NCBI RefSeq assembly: GCF_025165795.1
Contig: NZ_JAJAGO010000024.1
Location: forward strand, 1 to 42,969
Reading direction: 5' to 3'
DNA length: 42,969 bases
From: Streptomyces gossypii
GTDB taxonomy: Bacteria; Actinomycetota; Actinomycetes; Streptomycetales; Streptomycetaceae
The first letter of the stretch is position 1. Each line of letters begins with the position of its first letter. Positions 30,957-38,963 of this stretch are shown here, one piece after another. Below the pieces are notes generated by a model, which worked only from the letters and a program-made list of their open reading frames with translations, made no database searches and was not told where the DNA came from. A program made the translations under genes and the position numbers.

Positions 30957-31430
30957 ATGAGTGACCTTCCGTCCATTGCCGACCGCTTCGAAATCGAGGC
31001 GCTGCGCGGTGAGTTCACCGATGCGGGCATGATGCGCGACTACGACCGCTTCGCGTCGCTGTTCGCACAGGACGGCATATGGCGGATCCCCGACGCCAGC
31101 GTCAAGTTCGTCGGCCGGGAGGAGATCCGCGCAGGGATCGAGCGGTTGCAGGGGGTCTGGGAGTATTTCGTGCAGACCGTGCACCCGGGCACGATCCAGC
31201 TTGGGGGCGCCACCGCGGTGGGTCGCGCATACGTCTCGGAGTTCGGCCGCATGCGCGACGGCAGCTCGCACCTGAACTACTCCGTCTACCACGACCGCTA
31301 CCAGCGCACCCCGGACGGCTGGAAGTTCGCGGAGCGTGCCTACGAGGTCAGATACCTCGACACGACTCCGCTGGCGGGCTCGGTGCCGCGACCCCCGGTC
31401 AGGCCGACCTCCGCATCACCAGACGCGTAG
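30957..31430 (+). CDS. SnoaL-like/NTF2-fold protein
   Basis: The 157-residue protein has the alpha+beta NTF2 fold typical of SnoaL_4-like proteins: an N-terminal helix pair (IEALRGEFTDAGMMRDYDRF), FAQDGIWRIPDASVKFVG, and a C-terminal strand GWKFAERAYEVRYLDT. Members act as small isomerases, cyclases or hydratases, or bind ligands. The substrate is unknown. ATG 30957 follows GAGGGAG. The last 32 bp overlap the 3' end of the convergent LacI gene. It is 85 bp downstream of the hydrolase, possibly in the same transcript. Confidence 0.82.
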   Translation: MSDLPSIADRFEIEALRGEFTDAGMMRDYDRFASLFAQDGIWRIPDASVKFVGREEIRAGIERLQGVWEYFVQTVHPGTIQLGGATAVGRAYVSEFGRMRDGSSHLNYSVYHDRYQRTPDGWKFAERAYEVRYLDTTPLAGSVPRPPVRPTSASPDA

Positions 31431-32448
31431 GGGTGACCACGGACGACAGCGTGTGGGTGCCGCCTCCGGGGGGCGGTCTGTCCGACGTCCGGTCGAACAG
31501 CAACCGCGCCATCAGCCTTCCCATCCCCTCGATGTCCTGGTGCACCGTCGTGAGCGGCGGCTCAGTTGACTCGGCGATCGTCGCCAGGTCGTCGAAGCCG
31601 ACGACGGCCACATCCTCCGGTACGCGGCGCCCCCGCTTCCGCAGCACCCGCAGGGCACCGGACGCCATGAGGTCCGAGGCGACGAACACCGCGTCCAGAT
31701 CGGGACACCGGTCCAGGAGCACGGCCATGGCCCCGGCCCCGCCCTGCAGCGTGAAGTCACCCTCGGCGGTCAACTGGGGTGAAGTGCCCGGGAGCACGTC
31801 GCGGTAGCCGTCGAGGCGGTCCATCGCGGAAACCTGGCTGAGCGGCCCGGTGATCGTCGCGATGTGTCCACGTCCCAGCGACACGAGATGGCGAACGGCT
31901 TCCCTCGCACCACCGCGGTTGTCGGCGGTGACGTAGGTGGAGACATCGCTGCGGTGTCCGGCGCCCAGGGCTGGGCGACCGCCGAAGACGGCGGGCATCT
32001 CCATCTGGTCGACCATGCCCGGCAACGGGTCGTCGGCGCGCAGTGAGAACAGCAGCGCGCCGTCGACGTGGCCGCCGGCCAGGAAGTTGCCCACGCGTGG
32101 ATAGTCGTCCGGCTCCTCGATGAAAAGGAGCACCGGCTGCGCTCCCTGCTGGACGAGTTCTTGCCGGATGCCGCGGAGATGGCAGTTGAAGTAGGGGTCC
32201 ACGAAGAGCCGGTTCTGCGGTTCGGTGACCACAACCGCGACTGCGTTGTTGCGGCGGGTGACCAGTCTTCGGGCCGCCTGGTTCGGTACGTAGCCGAGCT
32301 CCGCCACCGCTTCTCGGATCCGTTCGGCAACCGCCGCGCGCACCTTCGGCTCACCGTTGATCACACGGGAGACGGTGGACTTCGACACCCCTGCCCTGCG
32401 GGCCACGTCCTCGAGCGTGGGGCGTTGCCTGTTCGGTCCTTCAGCCAA
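31399..32448 (-). CDS. LacI-family transcriptional regulator
   Basis: The 349-residue protein has the LacI HTH and hinge (TLEDVARRAGVSKSTVSRVI; ELGYVPNQAARRLV) and a periplasmic-binding-protein-like ligand domain ending with VPEDVAVVGFDDLATIAEST. The start is TTG 32448, supported by GGGGAGG eight bases away; no in-frame ATG fits. No sugar gene adjoins it, and I found no LacI-type operator (inverted GCGC-centred palindrome) next to it or upstream of the ABC operon at 41230. Its ligand and targets are unknown. Confidence 0.9.
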   Translation of the reverse strand: MAEGPNRQRPTLEDVARRAGVSKSTVSRVINGEPKVRAAVAERIREAVAELGYVPNQAARRLVTRRNNAVAVVVTEPQNRLFVDPYFNCHLRGIRQELVQQGAQPVLLFIEEPDDYPRVGNFLAGGHVDGALLFSLRADDPLPGMVDQMEMPAVFGGRPALGAGHRSDVSTYVTADNRGGAREAVRHLVSLGRGHIATITGPLSQVSAMDRLDGYRDVLPGTSPQLTAEGDFTLQGGAGAMAVLLDRCPDLDAVFVASDLMASGALRVLRKRGRRVPEDVAVVGFDDLATIAESTEPPLTTVHQDIEGMGRLMARLLFDRTSDRPPPGGGTHTLSSVVTPTRLVMRRSA

Positions 32449-32562
32449 CGCGGCCTCCCCATGGGTGCAGTTCCTCGGATGTGGCTGGACACGCTAGCCG
32501 TCCGTCAGCGGCACTGGCGCTTCAATTACGCCGGGCCGCAGAGCTGTGCGGCCGGGGGATGG

Positions 32563-32955
32563 TCATGGCTCGCGGGCGAACGCCGCGCAGTCAGGGCAGT
32601 CGTCGAGAAAGCGGTGACGGCACTCGACGGTGTGCTGCAGGAAGGTGATGGCGTGCTGGGTGCGGGCCATCTCGCGTTCGAGGCCCGCGATCTTTGCCCG
32701 CACCACCGCCTGCGCCGCCGCCTTCGTCGGCGCCATGGCCGCCGTGACCTCCGGCAAGGAGAGGCCCACTCGCCGCAGTTTCAGGACGGTGCGGGCTCGT
32801 TCCAGCGTCTCGTCGTCGTAGACGCGGTAGCCCTTGCCGTCACGACGCACCATGAGCGCCCCGACCTGCTCCCAGTGACGCAGCACGTGAGCCTCGACTC
32901 CCAGCTCGGCGGCCACTTCTCCGATCATCCTCACTCGCTCGCCCCTTGCCTTCAT
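32563..32955 (-). CDS. MerR-family regulator with C-terminal cysteine cluster
   Basis: The 130-residue protein has a MerR HTH (VRMIGEVAAELGVEAHVLRHW) and wing (GKGYRVYDDETLERA), then a coiled coil. It ends with three cysteines in CRHRFLDDCPDC (a CX7CX2C pattern), which could bind a metal or sense redox. ATG 32955 is chosen for the AGG upstream; 32928 is an alternative that would start right at the HTH. It is divergent from an NmrA-like reductase gene with a long-spacer promoter between them. The 114 bp to the LacI start hold no recognisable element. Confidence 0.85.
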   Translation of the reverse strand: MKARGERVRMIGEVAAELGVEAHVLRHWEQVGALMVRRDGKGYRVYDDETLERARTVLKLRRVGLSLPEVTAAMAPTKAAAQAVVRAKIAGLEREMARTQHAITFLQHTVECRHRFLDDCPDCAAFAREP

Positions 32956-32976
32956 GCCGACCTGAACCCCTAGCTT
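32946..32976 (+). promoter_or_regulatory. Long-spacer promoter between MerR and NmrA-like genes
   Basis: TTGCCT (32946-32951) and TAGCTT (32971-32976) are 19 bp apart, as at MerR-controlled promoters. The -10 ends 7 nt before the ATG at 32984, so a leaderless mRNA is expected. No strong dyad is visible in the spacer. Confidence 0.45.
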
Positions 32977-32983
32977 CCCCAGC

Positions 32984-33883
32984 ATGACCGAGACTCCTCG
33001 CGCCACGGGCGCGCCCCGGACCCCGTCGACACTTGTGACCGGTGCGGCCGGCAACCTCGGGCGGGAGATCGTCGACGCCCTCCACGCGCGCGGTGTGCGG
33101 GTGCGGTGCCTCGACCGCAATCCAGCGGGTGCGCGCCCCGGCGTGGAGTCGGTGGTCGGCGACCTCACCGACCCCGGTGTCCTCCGCTCGGCGCTCGCGG
33201 GGATCGACGCGGTCCTTCTCATGTGGCCGATGCTCACTGCCGCCCCGGCTCATGCCATGCTCGCGCAGCTCAGCGCTGAGAGCCCCACAGGCTCTGAGGC
33301 GCCGCGTGTCGTCTATCTGTCCTCCTCAGCCGTCGATGACGGACGCGATCGCCAGACGGACCCGATCGTGCAGGTGCACGCGGACATGGAGGCCCTGCTC
33401 AGCGATGCCGGGCTGCGGCCGGTGGTGCTCCGGAGCGAGACGCTGGCATCCAACGTCCGCGGGTGGGCCGAGCAGCTGCGGGCGGGCGATGTGGTGGCGG
33501 GCCCCGACATCGCGCGGACGGCGGTGGTGGACGAGCGGGATGTCGCCGATGCGGCGGTGACCGCCCTGCTCTCGGACGGCGCCCAAGTCGGTCGCGGACC
33601 GCACGTGCTGACCGGACCCGAGGTGCTCGGCCGCGCCGATCAGGTCGCTCAGCTCGGCACGGCGCTGGGGCGGCGCTTGCGCTTCGAGGCGGTCCCCGCC
33701 GAACGGGCGCGGGCGCGCATGCTCGCGGACGGCCGCCCCGAGGCTCTGGTAGCGGCGCTGATCGCGGCCTCGCTGCACCGTCCGGAGTCAGGCCGCGTCA
33801 CCGACTGCGTGGAGCGGCTCGTCGGCCGAGCGGCCCGCACCTTCGCGCAGTGGGCGGCAGACCACGCTGCGGAGTTCGACTGA
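32984..33883 (+). CDS. NmrA-like NAD(P)-binding atypical SDR
   Basis: The 299-residue protein has an N-terminal Rossmann motif (TLVTGAAGNLGREIVDAL), followed by VVGDLTDPGVLRSALAGIDA and VVYLSSSAVDD. The YxxxK catalytic motif of classical SDRs is absent, as in NmrA/HSCARG-like redox-sensing or quinone-reductase relatives. It is controlled, by inference, by the divergent MerR protein with a cysteine cluster, suggesting response to electrophiles or redox change. No signal peptide or membrane helix is seen. Confidence 0.85.
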   Translation: MTETPRATGAPRTPSTLVTGAAGNLGREIVDALHARGVRVRCLDRNPAGARPGVESVVGDLTDPGVLRSALAGIDAVLLMWPMLTAAPAHAMLAQLSAESPTGSEAPRVVYLSSSAVDDGRDRQTDPIVQVHADMEALLSDAGLRPVVLRSETLASNVRGWAEQLRAGDVVAGPDIARTAVVDERDVADAAVTALLSDGAQVGRGPHVLTGPEVLGRADQVAQLGTALGRRLRFEAVPAERARARMLADGRPEALVAALIAASLHRPESGRVTDCVERLVGRAARTFAQWAADHAAEFD

Positions 33884-33936
33884 CCGGCGCATGCTGCGGC
33901 GGCGGCCGGAACCGGGTCACATAGGCTCGGCACACG

Positions 33937-35163
33937 ATGAGGAACAACCTGACCCCACTCGGACTCAAGGCCGACAAGACAGGTGTGCGACGGCACAACC
34001 TGAGCCTCGTGCTGCGGGCCGTGCATGACGCGGGCGAGGTCACCCGGGCCGGGGTCGCCGCCCAGGTGGGGCTGACCAGGGCTGCCGTGTCCTCGCTGGC
34101 CGAACAGCTGCTGGAGTCCGGGTTTCTCACCGAGTGGGGCAAGACCTTCAGCGGGCAGGCCGGGCGGCCCGGCACGGTGCTCAAGGTGGCCCGGACCGGA
34201 GCCGCCGGGCTCGGGGTCGAGATCAATGTCGACTATGTGGCGGTCTGCGTGCTCGACCTGGCGGGCACCGACCGGGTTCGGCTGGTGGAGCGCCGGGACA
34301 ACCGGGGGCTGCCCCCCGCCGAGGTGCTGGCGCACGCGGCACAGATCGCCGCCCGTGCGCTGGCCTCGGCCGAGGAGCAGGACCTGCGTCCGGTCGGAGC
34401 GGAGCTGGCGGTTCCCGCGCTGGTCTCGGGCGGCACCGTGCGGCAGGCTCCCAACCTGGGCTGGAAGCGGGTGGCGGTCGAGGGGTTGTTCGCGCAGGCC
34501 CTGTCCGTCCTGCGGCCCGAACACCGTGCGCTGCCGGTCAGCTCCGACAACGAGGCGAATGTCGCCGCGCTGGCCGAACTGTGGTTCGGCGACGGCGCGG
34601 GCGGCGTACGCAGCTTCCTCTACCTGACGGGGGAGATCGGCGTCGGCGGCGCGCTGGTGCTCGACGGCGAACTGCTGCGCGGTGCGCATGGCTTCGCCGG
34701 GGAGATCGGACACATGCCGCTGGACCAGGACGGCCCGCGCTGCCGCTGCGGCTCGCGCGGCTGCCTTGAGCAGTACGCGGGCCAGTCCGCACTGCTCAGG
34801 GCGGCGGGGCTGGACGACGGATCCGGACTGACGGGTGTTGCCGAACTGGAGCGCCGGGCCAGGCAGGGCGAGGAACGGGCCACGGCCGCGATCGAGCAGG
34901 CCGGGCAGAAGCTGGGGCTGGCGGTGGCCGGGGCGGTGAACCTCTTCGATCCCGACGCGGTGATGCTCGGCGGCATCTACCGGGACCTCATGCCGTGGCT
35001 GGCGCCCTCCGTCGACCGGGAACTCACGGAGCGGGTGGTCTCCGGGCTGTGGCAGCCGGGCAGCGGACGGCTGCGCGCCTCCTCCCCGTCGGTCGACGCC
35101 GCACGCGGCGCGGCGGGCCTGATGATCCGCGAGGTCCTGGCGGACCCGGCGGCCTACGCCTAG
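33937..35163 (+). CDS. ROK-family transcriptional repressor (XylR-like)
   Basis: The 408-residue protein starts with a winged HTH (residues about 14-75; VTRAGVAAQVGLTRAAVSSL) and continues with a ROK domain. The ROK zinc motif CRCGSRGCLEQYAG and GEIGHMPL are present. The HTH identifies a repressor rather than a sugar kinase. Streptomyces ROK repressors of this type often control xylose or oligosaccharide genes, and xylA with an alpha-xylosidase gene lies about 6 kb away, so it is a candidate controller of that locus. TAGGCT (33922-33927) ends 9 nt before the ATG, consistent with a very short leader. Confidence 0.88.
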   Translation: MRNNLTPLGLKADKTGVRRHNLSLVLRAVHDAGEVTRAGVAAQVGLTRAAVSSLAEQLLESGFLTEWGKTFSGQAGRPGTVLKVARTGAAGLGVEINVDYVAVCVLDLAGTDRVRLVERRDNRGLPPAEVLAHAAQIAARALASAEEQDLRPVGAELAVPALVSGGTVRQAPNLGWKRVAVEGLFAQALSVLRPEHRALPVSSDNEANVAALAELWFGDGAGGVRSFLYLTGEIGVGGALVLDGELLRGAHGFAGEIGHMPLDQDGPRCRCGSRGCLEQYAGQSALLRAAGLDDGSGLTGVAELERRARQGEERATAAIEQAGQKLGLAVAGAVNLFDPDAVMLGGIYRDLMPWLAPSVDRELTERVVSGLWQPGSGRLRASSPSVDAARGAAGLMIREVLADPAAYA

Positions 35164-35235
35164 CGCCTACGCGCGGTACGCGTACGCGCGGCGCGTTGAC
35201 CCAGCCGTGGCGCAGCGCGCCACAGCGGTCAGCCG

Positions 35236-35360
35236 CTGACCTGCACGCCGCACGACTTCCGCAGGATGTTCGCCACAGAGGCCGTCACCGCCGGGCTGAC
35301 CGACCGCGGGACGAGTACCGCGAGCCCACCGGGCAGGAGTGGCACGACGTGCAGGAGTCG
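35236..35360 (+). pseudogene. Decayed tyrosine recombinase (integrase) remnant
   Basis: In one frame 35236-35298 reads LTCTPHDFRRMFATEAVTAG, which is the box II HxxR region of actinomycete tyrosine recombinases. Shortly after, in another frame, 35310-35357 reads DEYREPTGQEWHDVQE, which resembles the segment downstream of the catalytic tyrosine in the same proteins. The intervening part with the catalytic Tyr is missing, so this is an internally deleted fragment that cannot be active. It fills most of the 283-bp gap between the ROK gene and the MerR-methyltransferase gene. The bases before it (35164-35210) are rich in TACGCGCGG repeats. Confidence 0.6.
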
Positions 35361-35408
35361 CCTCGGACCGCTGCTTCGCGTTCGGCTCTTGTGCCGTGAG
35401 TGAGGCTC

Positions 35409-35439
35409 TTGACCCTCACGTGGCGTCAGGCTGCATAGT
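35409..35439 (+). promoter_or_regulatory. MerR-type promoter of the MerR-methyltransferase fusion
   Basis: TTGACC (35409-35414) and CATAGT (35434-35439) are separated by 19 bp with an imperfect dyad (CCTCACG and CGTCAGG) across the spacer. The -10 ends 7 nt before GTG 35447, so the message is probably leaderless and autoregulated. Confidence 0.65.
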
Positions 35440-35446
35440 CGGTGCC

Positions 35447-36562
35447 GTGGAGGATCACTGGACCGTGGGACGCGTGGCCGAGCTGGCCGGCGTGAGCGTC
35501 CGCACGCTGCATCACTATGACGAGATCAGCCTCGTTCGGCCGTCGGCGCGGACCGCGGCCGGGTACCGGTCCTATTCGGCGGACGACGTGGAGCGGCTGC
35601 GGGAGGTGCTGGCCTATCGGCGGCTGGGCTTCGGTCTGCGGGAGGTTGCGGAACTGGTCGGCGACGCGTCCACCGACGCGGTCGCGCACCTGCGCCGGCT
35701 GCGCGGCCTGCTGCTGGAGCGGCGTGATCGCGCTGACGCCATGGTGGCGGCCATCGACAGGGAACTTGAGGCACGAGCGAAGGGACTGAAGGTGACACCG
35801 GAAGAGCAACTGGAGATGCTCGGTGCACGGCTGTACGACGCGATCGGCGGCGCCTACACCGCGACACGGCGTACCGAGCCGCGGATAGCCGCGCAGATCT
35901 GGGACGCGCTCGGGGACGCGCAGACGGTGCTGAACGTCGGTGCCGGCACCGGCTCCTACGAGCCTGCTGATCGCGACGTGACCGCGGTGGAGCCATCGGC
36001 GGTCATGCGGGGGGAGCGGCCTGCCGGCTCGGCGCCGTGCGTGGCAGCCGCCGCGGAGAGCCTGCCGTTCGAGGACCACTCCTTCGACGTCGCGATGGCC
36101 GTCTCCACCGTTCACCACTGGGGGGACCCGATAGCGGGGCTGCGAGAGATGCGGCGCGTGGCCCGCCGCGTGGTGGTGCTCACGTTCGACACCGACGAGC
36201 CCGGATGGCAGGACCGGTTCTGGCTTACCCGCGACTACCTGCCCGAGTTCGCCGCCGTCCTCGAAGAATTTCCCTCGCTTGCCGGGATGGCCGACGCGGT
36301 CGGCGCCCGCGCTGAGCCGGTGCCCATCCCGTGGGACTGCGCTGACGGCCTGTTCGAGGCGTACTGGCGCCGACCGGGGGCGTATCTGGAGGATCACGTG
36401 CGCCGTGCGATGTCGGTGTGGACGAGGGTCGGGCTGGAGGCCGAGCAGCGGGCGGTACGAAGCCTCAGCGACGACCTCGACTCCGGCCGGTGGGCCGAGC
36501 GCAACAGCGACCTCACCGACCTCGACGCGGCAGATCTCGGCCTCCGCCTGCTCATAGCTTGA
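35447..36562 (+). CDS. MerR HTH domain fused to a SAM-dependent methyltransferase
   Basis: The 371-residue protein combines two usually separate families. Residues 1 to about 75 are a MerR HTH (VGRVAELAGVSVRTLHHYDE; GYRSYSADDVERL). A helix and a short TipA-like link (KGLKVTPEEQLEMLG, about 113-127) follow. From about 132 comes a Methyltransf_11 domain (YDAIGGAYTATRRTEPRI; motif I VLNVGAGTGSYEP near 162-174; AESLPFEDHSFDVAMAVS). The methyltransferase part resembles stand-alone enzymes that start at YDAIGGAYT. The reading frame is continuous. GTG 35447 is chosen because it fits the -10 position. It could be a regulator that senses SAM-related ligands, or a fusion created by deletion; which is not known. 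Confidence 0.85.
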   Translation: MEDHWTVGRVAELAGVSVRTLHHYDEISLVRPSARTAAGYRSYSADDVERLREVLAYRRLGFGLREVAELVGDASTDAVAHLRRLRGLLLERRDRADAMVAAIDRELEARAKGLKVTPEEQLEMLGARLYDAIGGAYTATRRTEPRIAAQIWDALGDAQTVLNVGAGTGSYEPADRDVTAVEPSAVMRGERPAGSAPCVAAAAESLPFEDHSFDVAMAVSTVHHWGDPIAGLREMRRVARRVVVLTFDTDEPGWQDRFWLTRDYLPEFAAVLEEFPSLAGMADAVGARAEPVPIPWDCADGLFEAYWRRPGAYLEDHVRRAMSVWTRVGLEAEQRAVRSLSDDLDSGRWAERNSDLTDLDAADLGLRLLIA

Positions 36563-36650
36563 ATCGCGTGGCAGCGTCAGTGTCATGGCGGCTCCTGGAC
36601 GGCCCGCCGTTCATGTGCGGCGCTGAGCCGGCATGGCGCTGTGGACAGGA

Positions 36651-36712
36651 CGCACCCCGCGCGTCGGGGGTGCGGGCCCGCGCCGGGGGGGGGTGCGGGC
36701 CCGCGCCGGGGG
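36651..36712. terminator. Hairpin and tandem GC repeat between convergent genes
   Basis: CGCACCCC (36651-36658) pairs with GGGGTGCG (36667-36674). The segment TGCGGGCCCGCGCCGGGGG is then present twice (36671-36689 and 36694-36712), a 23-bp period, each copy containing the palindrome GCGGGCCCGC. It should terminate the convergent MerR-methyltransferase and beta-glucosidase genes. The other 85 bp of the gap hold nothing recognisable. Confidence 0.65.
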
Positions 36713-38092
36713 TCAGCTGGGGTGGGAGGCGATCAGGTGGCGGTACCAGTGGTAGCTGTCCTTCGGGGTGCGGGTCAGCGTGTCGTAGTCGACGCGGACG
36801 ATGCCGAAGCGCTTGCTGTAGCCCAGCGCCCATTCGAAGTTGTCCAGCAGGGACCACACGTAGTAGCCGCGGACGTCGACGCCCTCCTCCATCGCCGCGC
36901 GCAGCGCGCTCAGATGGTCGTGCAGGTAGGTGACCCGGTCGGTGTCGTGCACGGAGCCGTCCTCGGCGACCGTGTCGGCCTCGGCCGAGCCGTTCTCGGT
37001 GATGTACACCGGCGGCAGCGCCGTCCCGTACTGCCGCTTGAGCGCGACCAGCAGCGCCGTGAAGGACTCGGGGACGACCGGCCAGCCCATCTCGGTGTGC
37101 CGTACGCCGGGGTGGTTGACCTCCTCGTACCGGTTGTCGGTGGCGACCCTGCGGGCCGGGTCGGGCTCGCGGTGCGGTGCGTCGGCCACCACGATGGGGC
37201 GGTAGAAGTTGACGCCGAGGAAGTCCAGCGGCTGGGAGATGAGTTCCAGGTCGCCGTCCTGGCGGAAGTCCTGGCCGGTGATCAGCTCCCCCCAGGTCTC
37301 CTCCTCCGTTGCCGGGTAGCGGCCGAACAGCAGCGGGTCGGTCCATACCAGGTTGTGCTGGGTGTCGGCGCGTACGGCCGCGGCCAGGTCCGCCGCCGAG
37401 TCGGTGGCGGGCAGGTTCCGGTCGAGGTTGAGGGTGATGCCCGCCTCCCTTACCCCGGCCGCGCGCAGCGACCGCATGGCCAGTCCGTGGCCGACGAGCA
37501 GGTGGTGCGCGGCGGCCAGCGCTCCGGTGCCCTCCTGTGCGCCGGGGGCGTGGCGGCCGATCGAGTAGCCGAGGAAGGAGCTGCACCAGGGTTCGTTGAG
37601 GGTGATCCAGCGCGGCACGCGGTCGCCGAGGTGTTCGGCGACGATCGCCGCGTATTCGCCGAACCGCTCGGCGGTCTCCCGTACGCGCCAGCCGCCTCGG
37701 TCCTCCAGTGCCTGGGGGAGGTCCCAGTGGTAGAGGGTGGCGGCGGGCTCGATGCCTTGTTCCAGGAGGGTGTCGACGAGGCGCGAGTAGAAGTCGAGGC
37801 CCTTGGCGTTGGCGGCGCCGGAGCCGGTCGGCTGGATGCGGGGCCAGGCGATCGAGAAGCGGTACGAGCTGACGCCGAGGTCGCGCAGCAGCGCCACGTC
37901 TTCGGGGTAGCGGTGGTAGTGGTCGCAGGCCACGTCACCGGTCTCGCCGGCCACCACCTTGCCGGGGGTGTGGCTGTAGGTGTCCCAGATGGAGGGGCCA
38001 CGGCCGTCCTCGGTGGCGGCGCCCTCCACCTGGTAGGAGGCGGTGGCGGCGCCGAAGACGAAGCCCTGCGGGAATTTCGGGAAGTCACTCAT
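36713..38092 (-). CDS. GH1 beta-glucosidase, cytoplasmic
   Basis: The 459-residue enzyme is a family 1 glycoside hydrolase. It opens with FPQGFVFGAATASYQVEGA, has the acid/base Glu in WITLNEPWC (near residue 167) and the nucleophile Glu in VYITENGSA (near 368). No signal peptide is present, so it acts on imported oligosaccharides. The start ATG 38092 is 8 bp after the permease stop and has AAGG as ribosome-binding site. It is the last gene of an operon with the ABC importer, as in cebEFG-bglC. It would release glucose from beta-glucosides; in a locus with xylose isomerase and alpha-xylosidase, trimming of xyloglucan-type oligosaccharides is plausible. Confidence 0.93.
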   Translation of the reverse strand: MSDFPKFPQGFVFGAATASYQVEGAATEDGRGPSIWDTYSHTPGKVVAGETGDVACDHYHRYPEDVALLRDLGVSSYRFSIAWPRIQPTGSGAANAKGLDFYSRLVDTLLEQGIEPAATLYHWDLPQALEDRGGWRVRETAERFGEYAAIVAEHLGDRVPRWITLNEPWCSSFLGYSIGRHAPGAQEGTGALAAAHHLLVGHGLAMRSLRAAGVREAGITLNLDRNLPATDSAADLAAAVRADTQHNLVWTDPLLFGRYPATEEETWGELITGQDFRQDGDLELISQPLDFLGVNFYRPIVVADAPHREPDPARRVATDNRYEEVNHPGVRHTEMGWPVVPESFTALLVALKRQYGTALPPVYITENGSAEADTVAEDGSVHDTDRVTYLHDHLSALRAAMEEGVDVRGYYVWSLLDNFEWALGYSKRFGIVRVDYDTLTRTPKDSYHWYRHLIASHPS

Positions 38093-38100
38093 GAGGAGCC

Positions 38101-38958
38101 TTACTTGACGGATCCACCGGTGATCCCGGCGGCGATGTACTTCTGGGCGAGGACGAGCAGGATCGCCGCCGGGATGGCGGACAGCACGGAGGCGGCCATG
38201 ACCGCTCCCCAGTCGCCGACATGTGCGCCGATGTACTGGTAGATGCCGAGGGTGACCGGCTTGACGTCGTCGGTGGTGTTCAGGGTGAGGGCGAACATGA
38301 AGTCGCTCCACGCGAACAGGAAGGCGAAGAGCCCTGAGGTGATGAGTGCGTTGCGGCTCATCGGCAGGACCACCTGGACGAAGGTGCGGAGGCGGCCCGC
38401 GCCGTCGACCTGCGCCGCCTCGATGACCTCGCTGGGGATGGAGGTCATGAAGGCCCGCATCAGGACGATGGCGAAGGGGATGCCGAGGGAGGCGTCCGCG
38501 AGCATCAGCCCGAAGTAGGAGTTGACGAGGCCGAGATCGACGTACGCGCTGTAGAGGGCGTTGGCGATGACGATGCCGGGGACCATCTGCGTGATCAGGG
38601 TGCCGAAGAGGATGTACTTGGCAGCCCGCAGCTTGAACTGCGCGAGTCCGTAGGCGCAGGGGGCCGCGATGGCAAGGCAGATGGTGACGGCGCCCAGGGC
38701 GACGGCGAGCGAGGTCAGCAGGTTGCCGCCCTGGTCGGTGAACGCCTTCCGGAAGCCGGAGAAGTCCACGCTCTCGGGTACGGGAGAGACCTCGAGGAGC
38801 CCGCTGTCCGGCTGCAGTGCGGTGTTCAGCATCCAGTAGAGCGGGAAGAGCATCACGCCCAGGATGAGGACACCGGCCACGGCGGCGCCCCAGCGGGGGC
38901 GGGGCCGGTTGTGCTGTGGGCTCTTCCGCAGAGGAACGGCCGTTGTGTGGGTGGCCAT
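38101..38958 (-). CDS. Sugar ABC transporter permease (MalG/CebG-like)
   Basis: The 285-residue membrane protein has six likely helices and the EAA loop EVIEAAQVDGAGRLRTFVQV, typical of CUT1 permeases of the MalG class. It pairs with the MalF-like protein upstream. The ATG 38958 has GAGGGGAA at suitable distance; an in-frame GTG at 38967 would overlap the upstream stop as GTGA but sits too close to the ribosome-binding site. No ATPase gene is in the operon, as is usual in Streptomyces, where a shared MsiK serves such importers. Confidence 0.9.
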   Translation of the reverse strand: MATHTTAVPLRKSPQHNRPRPRWGAAVAGVLILGVMLFPLYWMLNTALQPDSGLLEVSPVPESVDFSGFRKAFTDQGGNLLTSLAVALGAVTICLAIAAPCAYGLAQFKLRAAKYILFGTLITQMVPGIVIANALYSAYVDLGLVNSYFGLMLADASLGIPFAIVLMRAFMTSIPSEVIEAAQVDGAGRLRTFVQVVLPMSRNALITSGLFAFLFAWSDFMFALTLNTTDDVKPVTLGIYQYIGAHVGDWGAVMAASVLSAIPAAILLVLAQKYIAAGITGGSVK

Positions 38959-38963
38959 GGACG

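Noticed and set aside
31399..32448. LacI protein as the repressor of the ABC-beta-glucosidase operon (CebR)
   Set aside because: No CebR-like palindrome is visible upstream of the binding-protein gene or xylA, and the gene is 4-10 kb away among unrelated genes.
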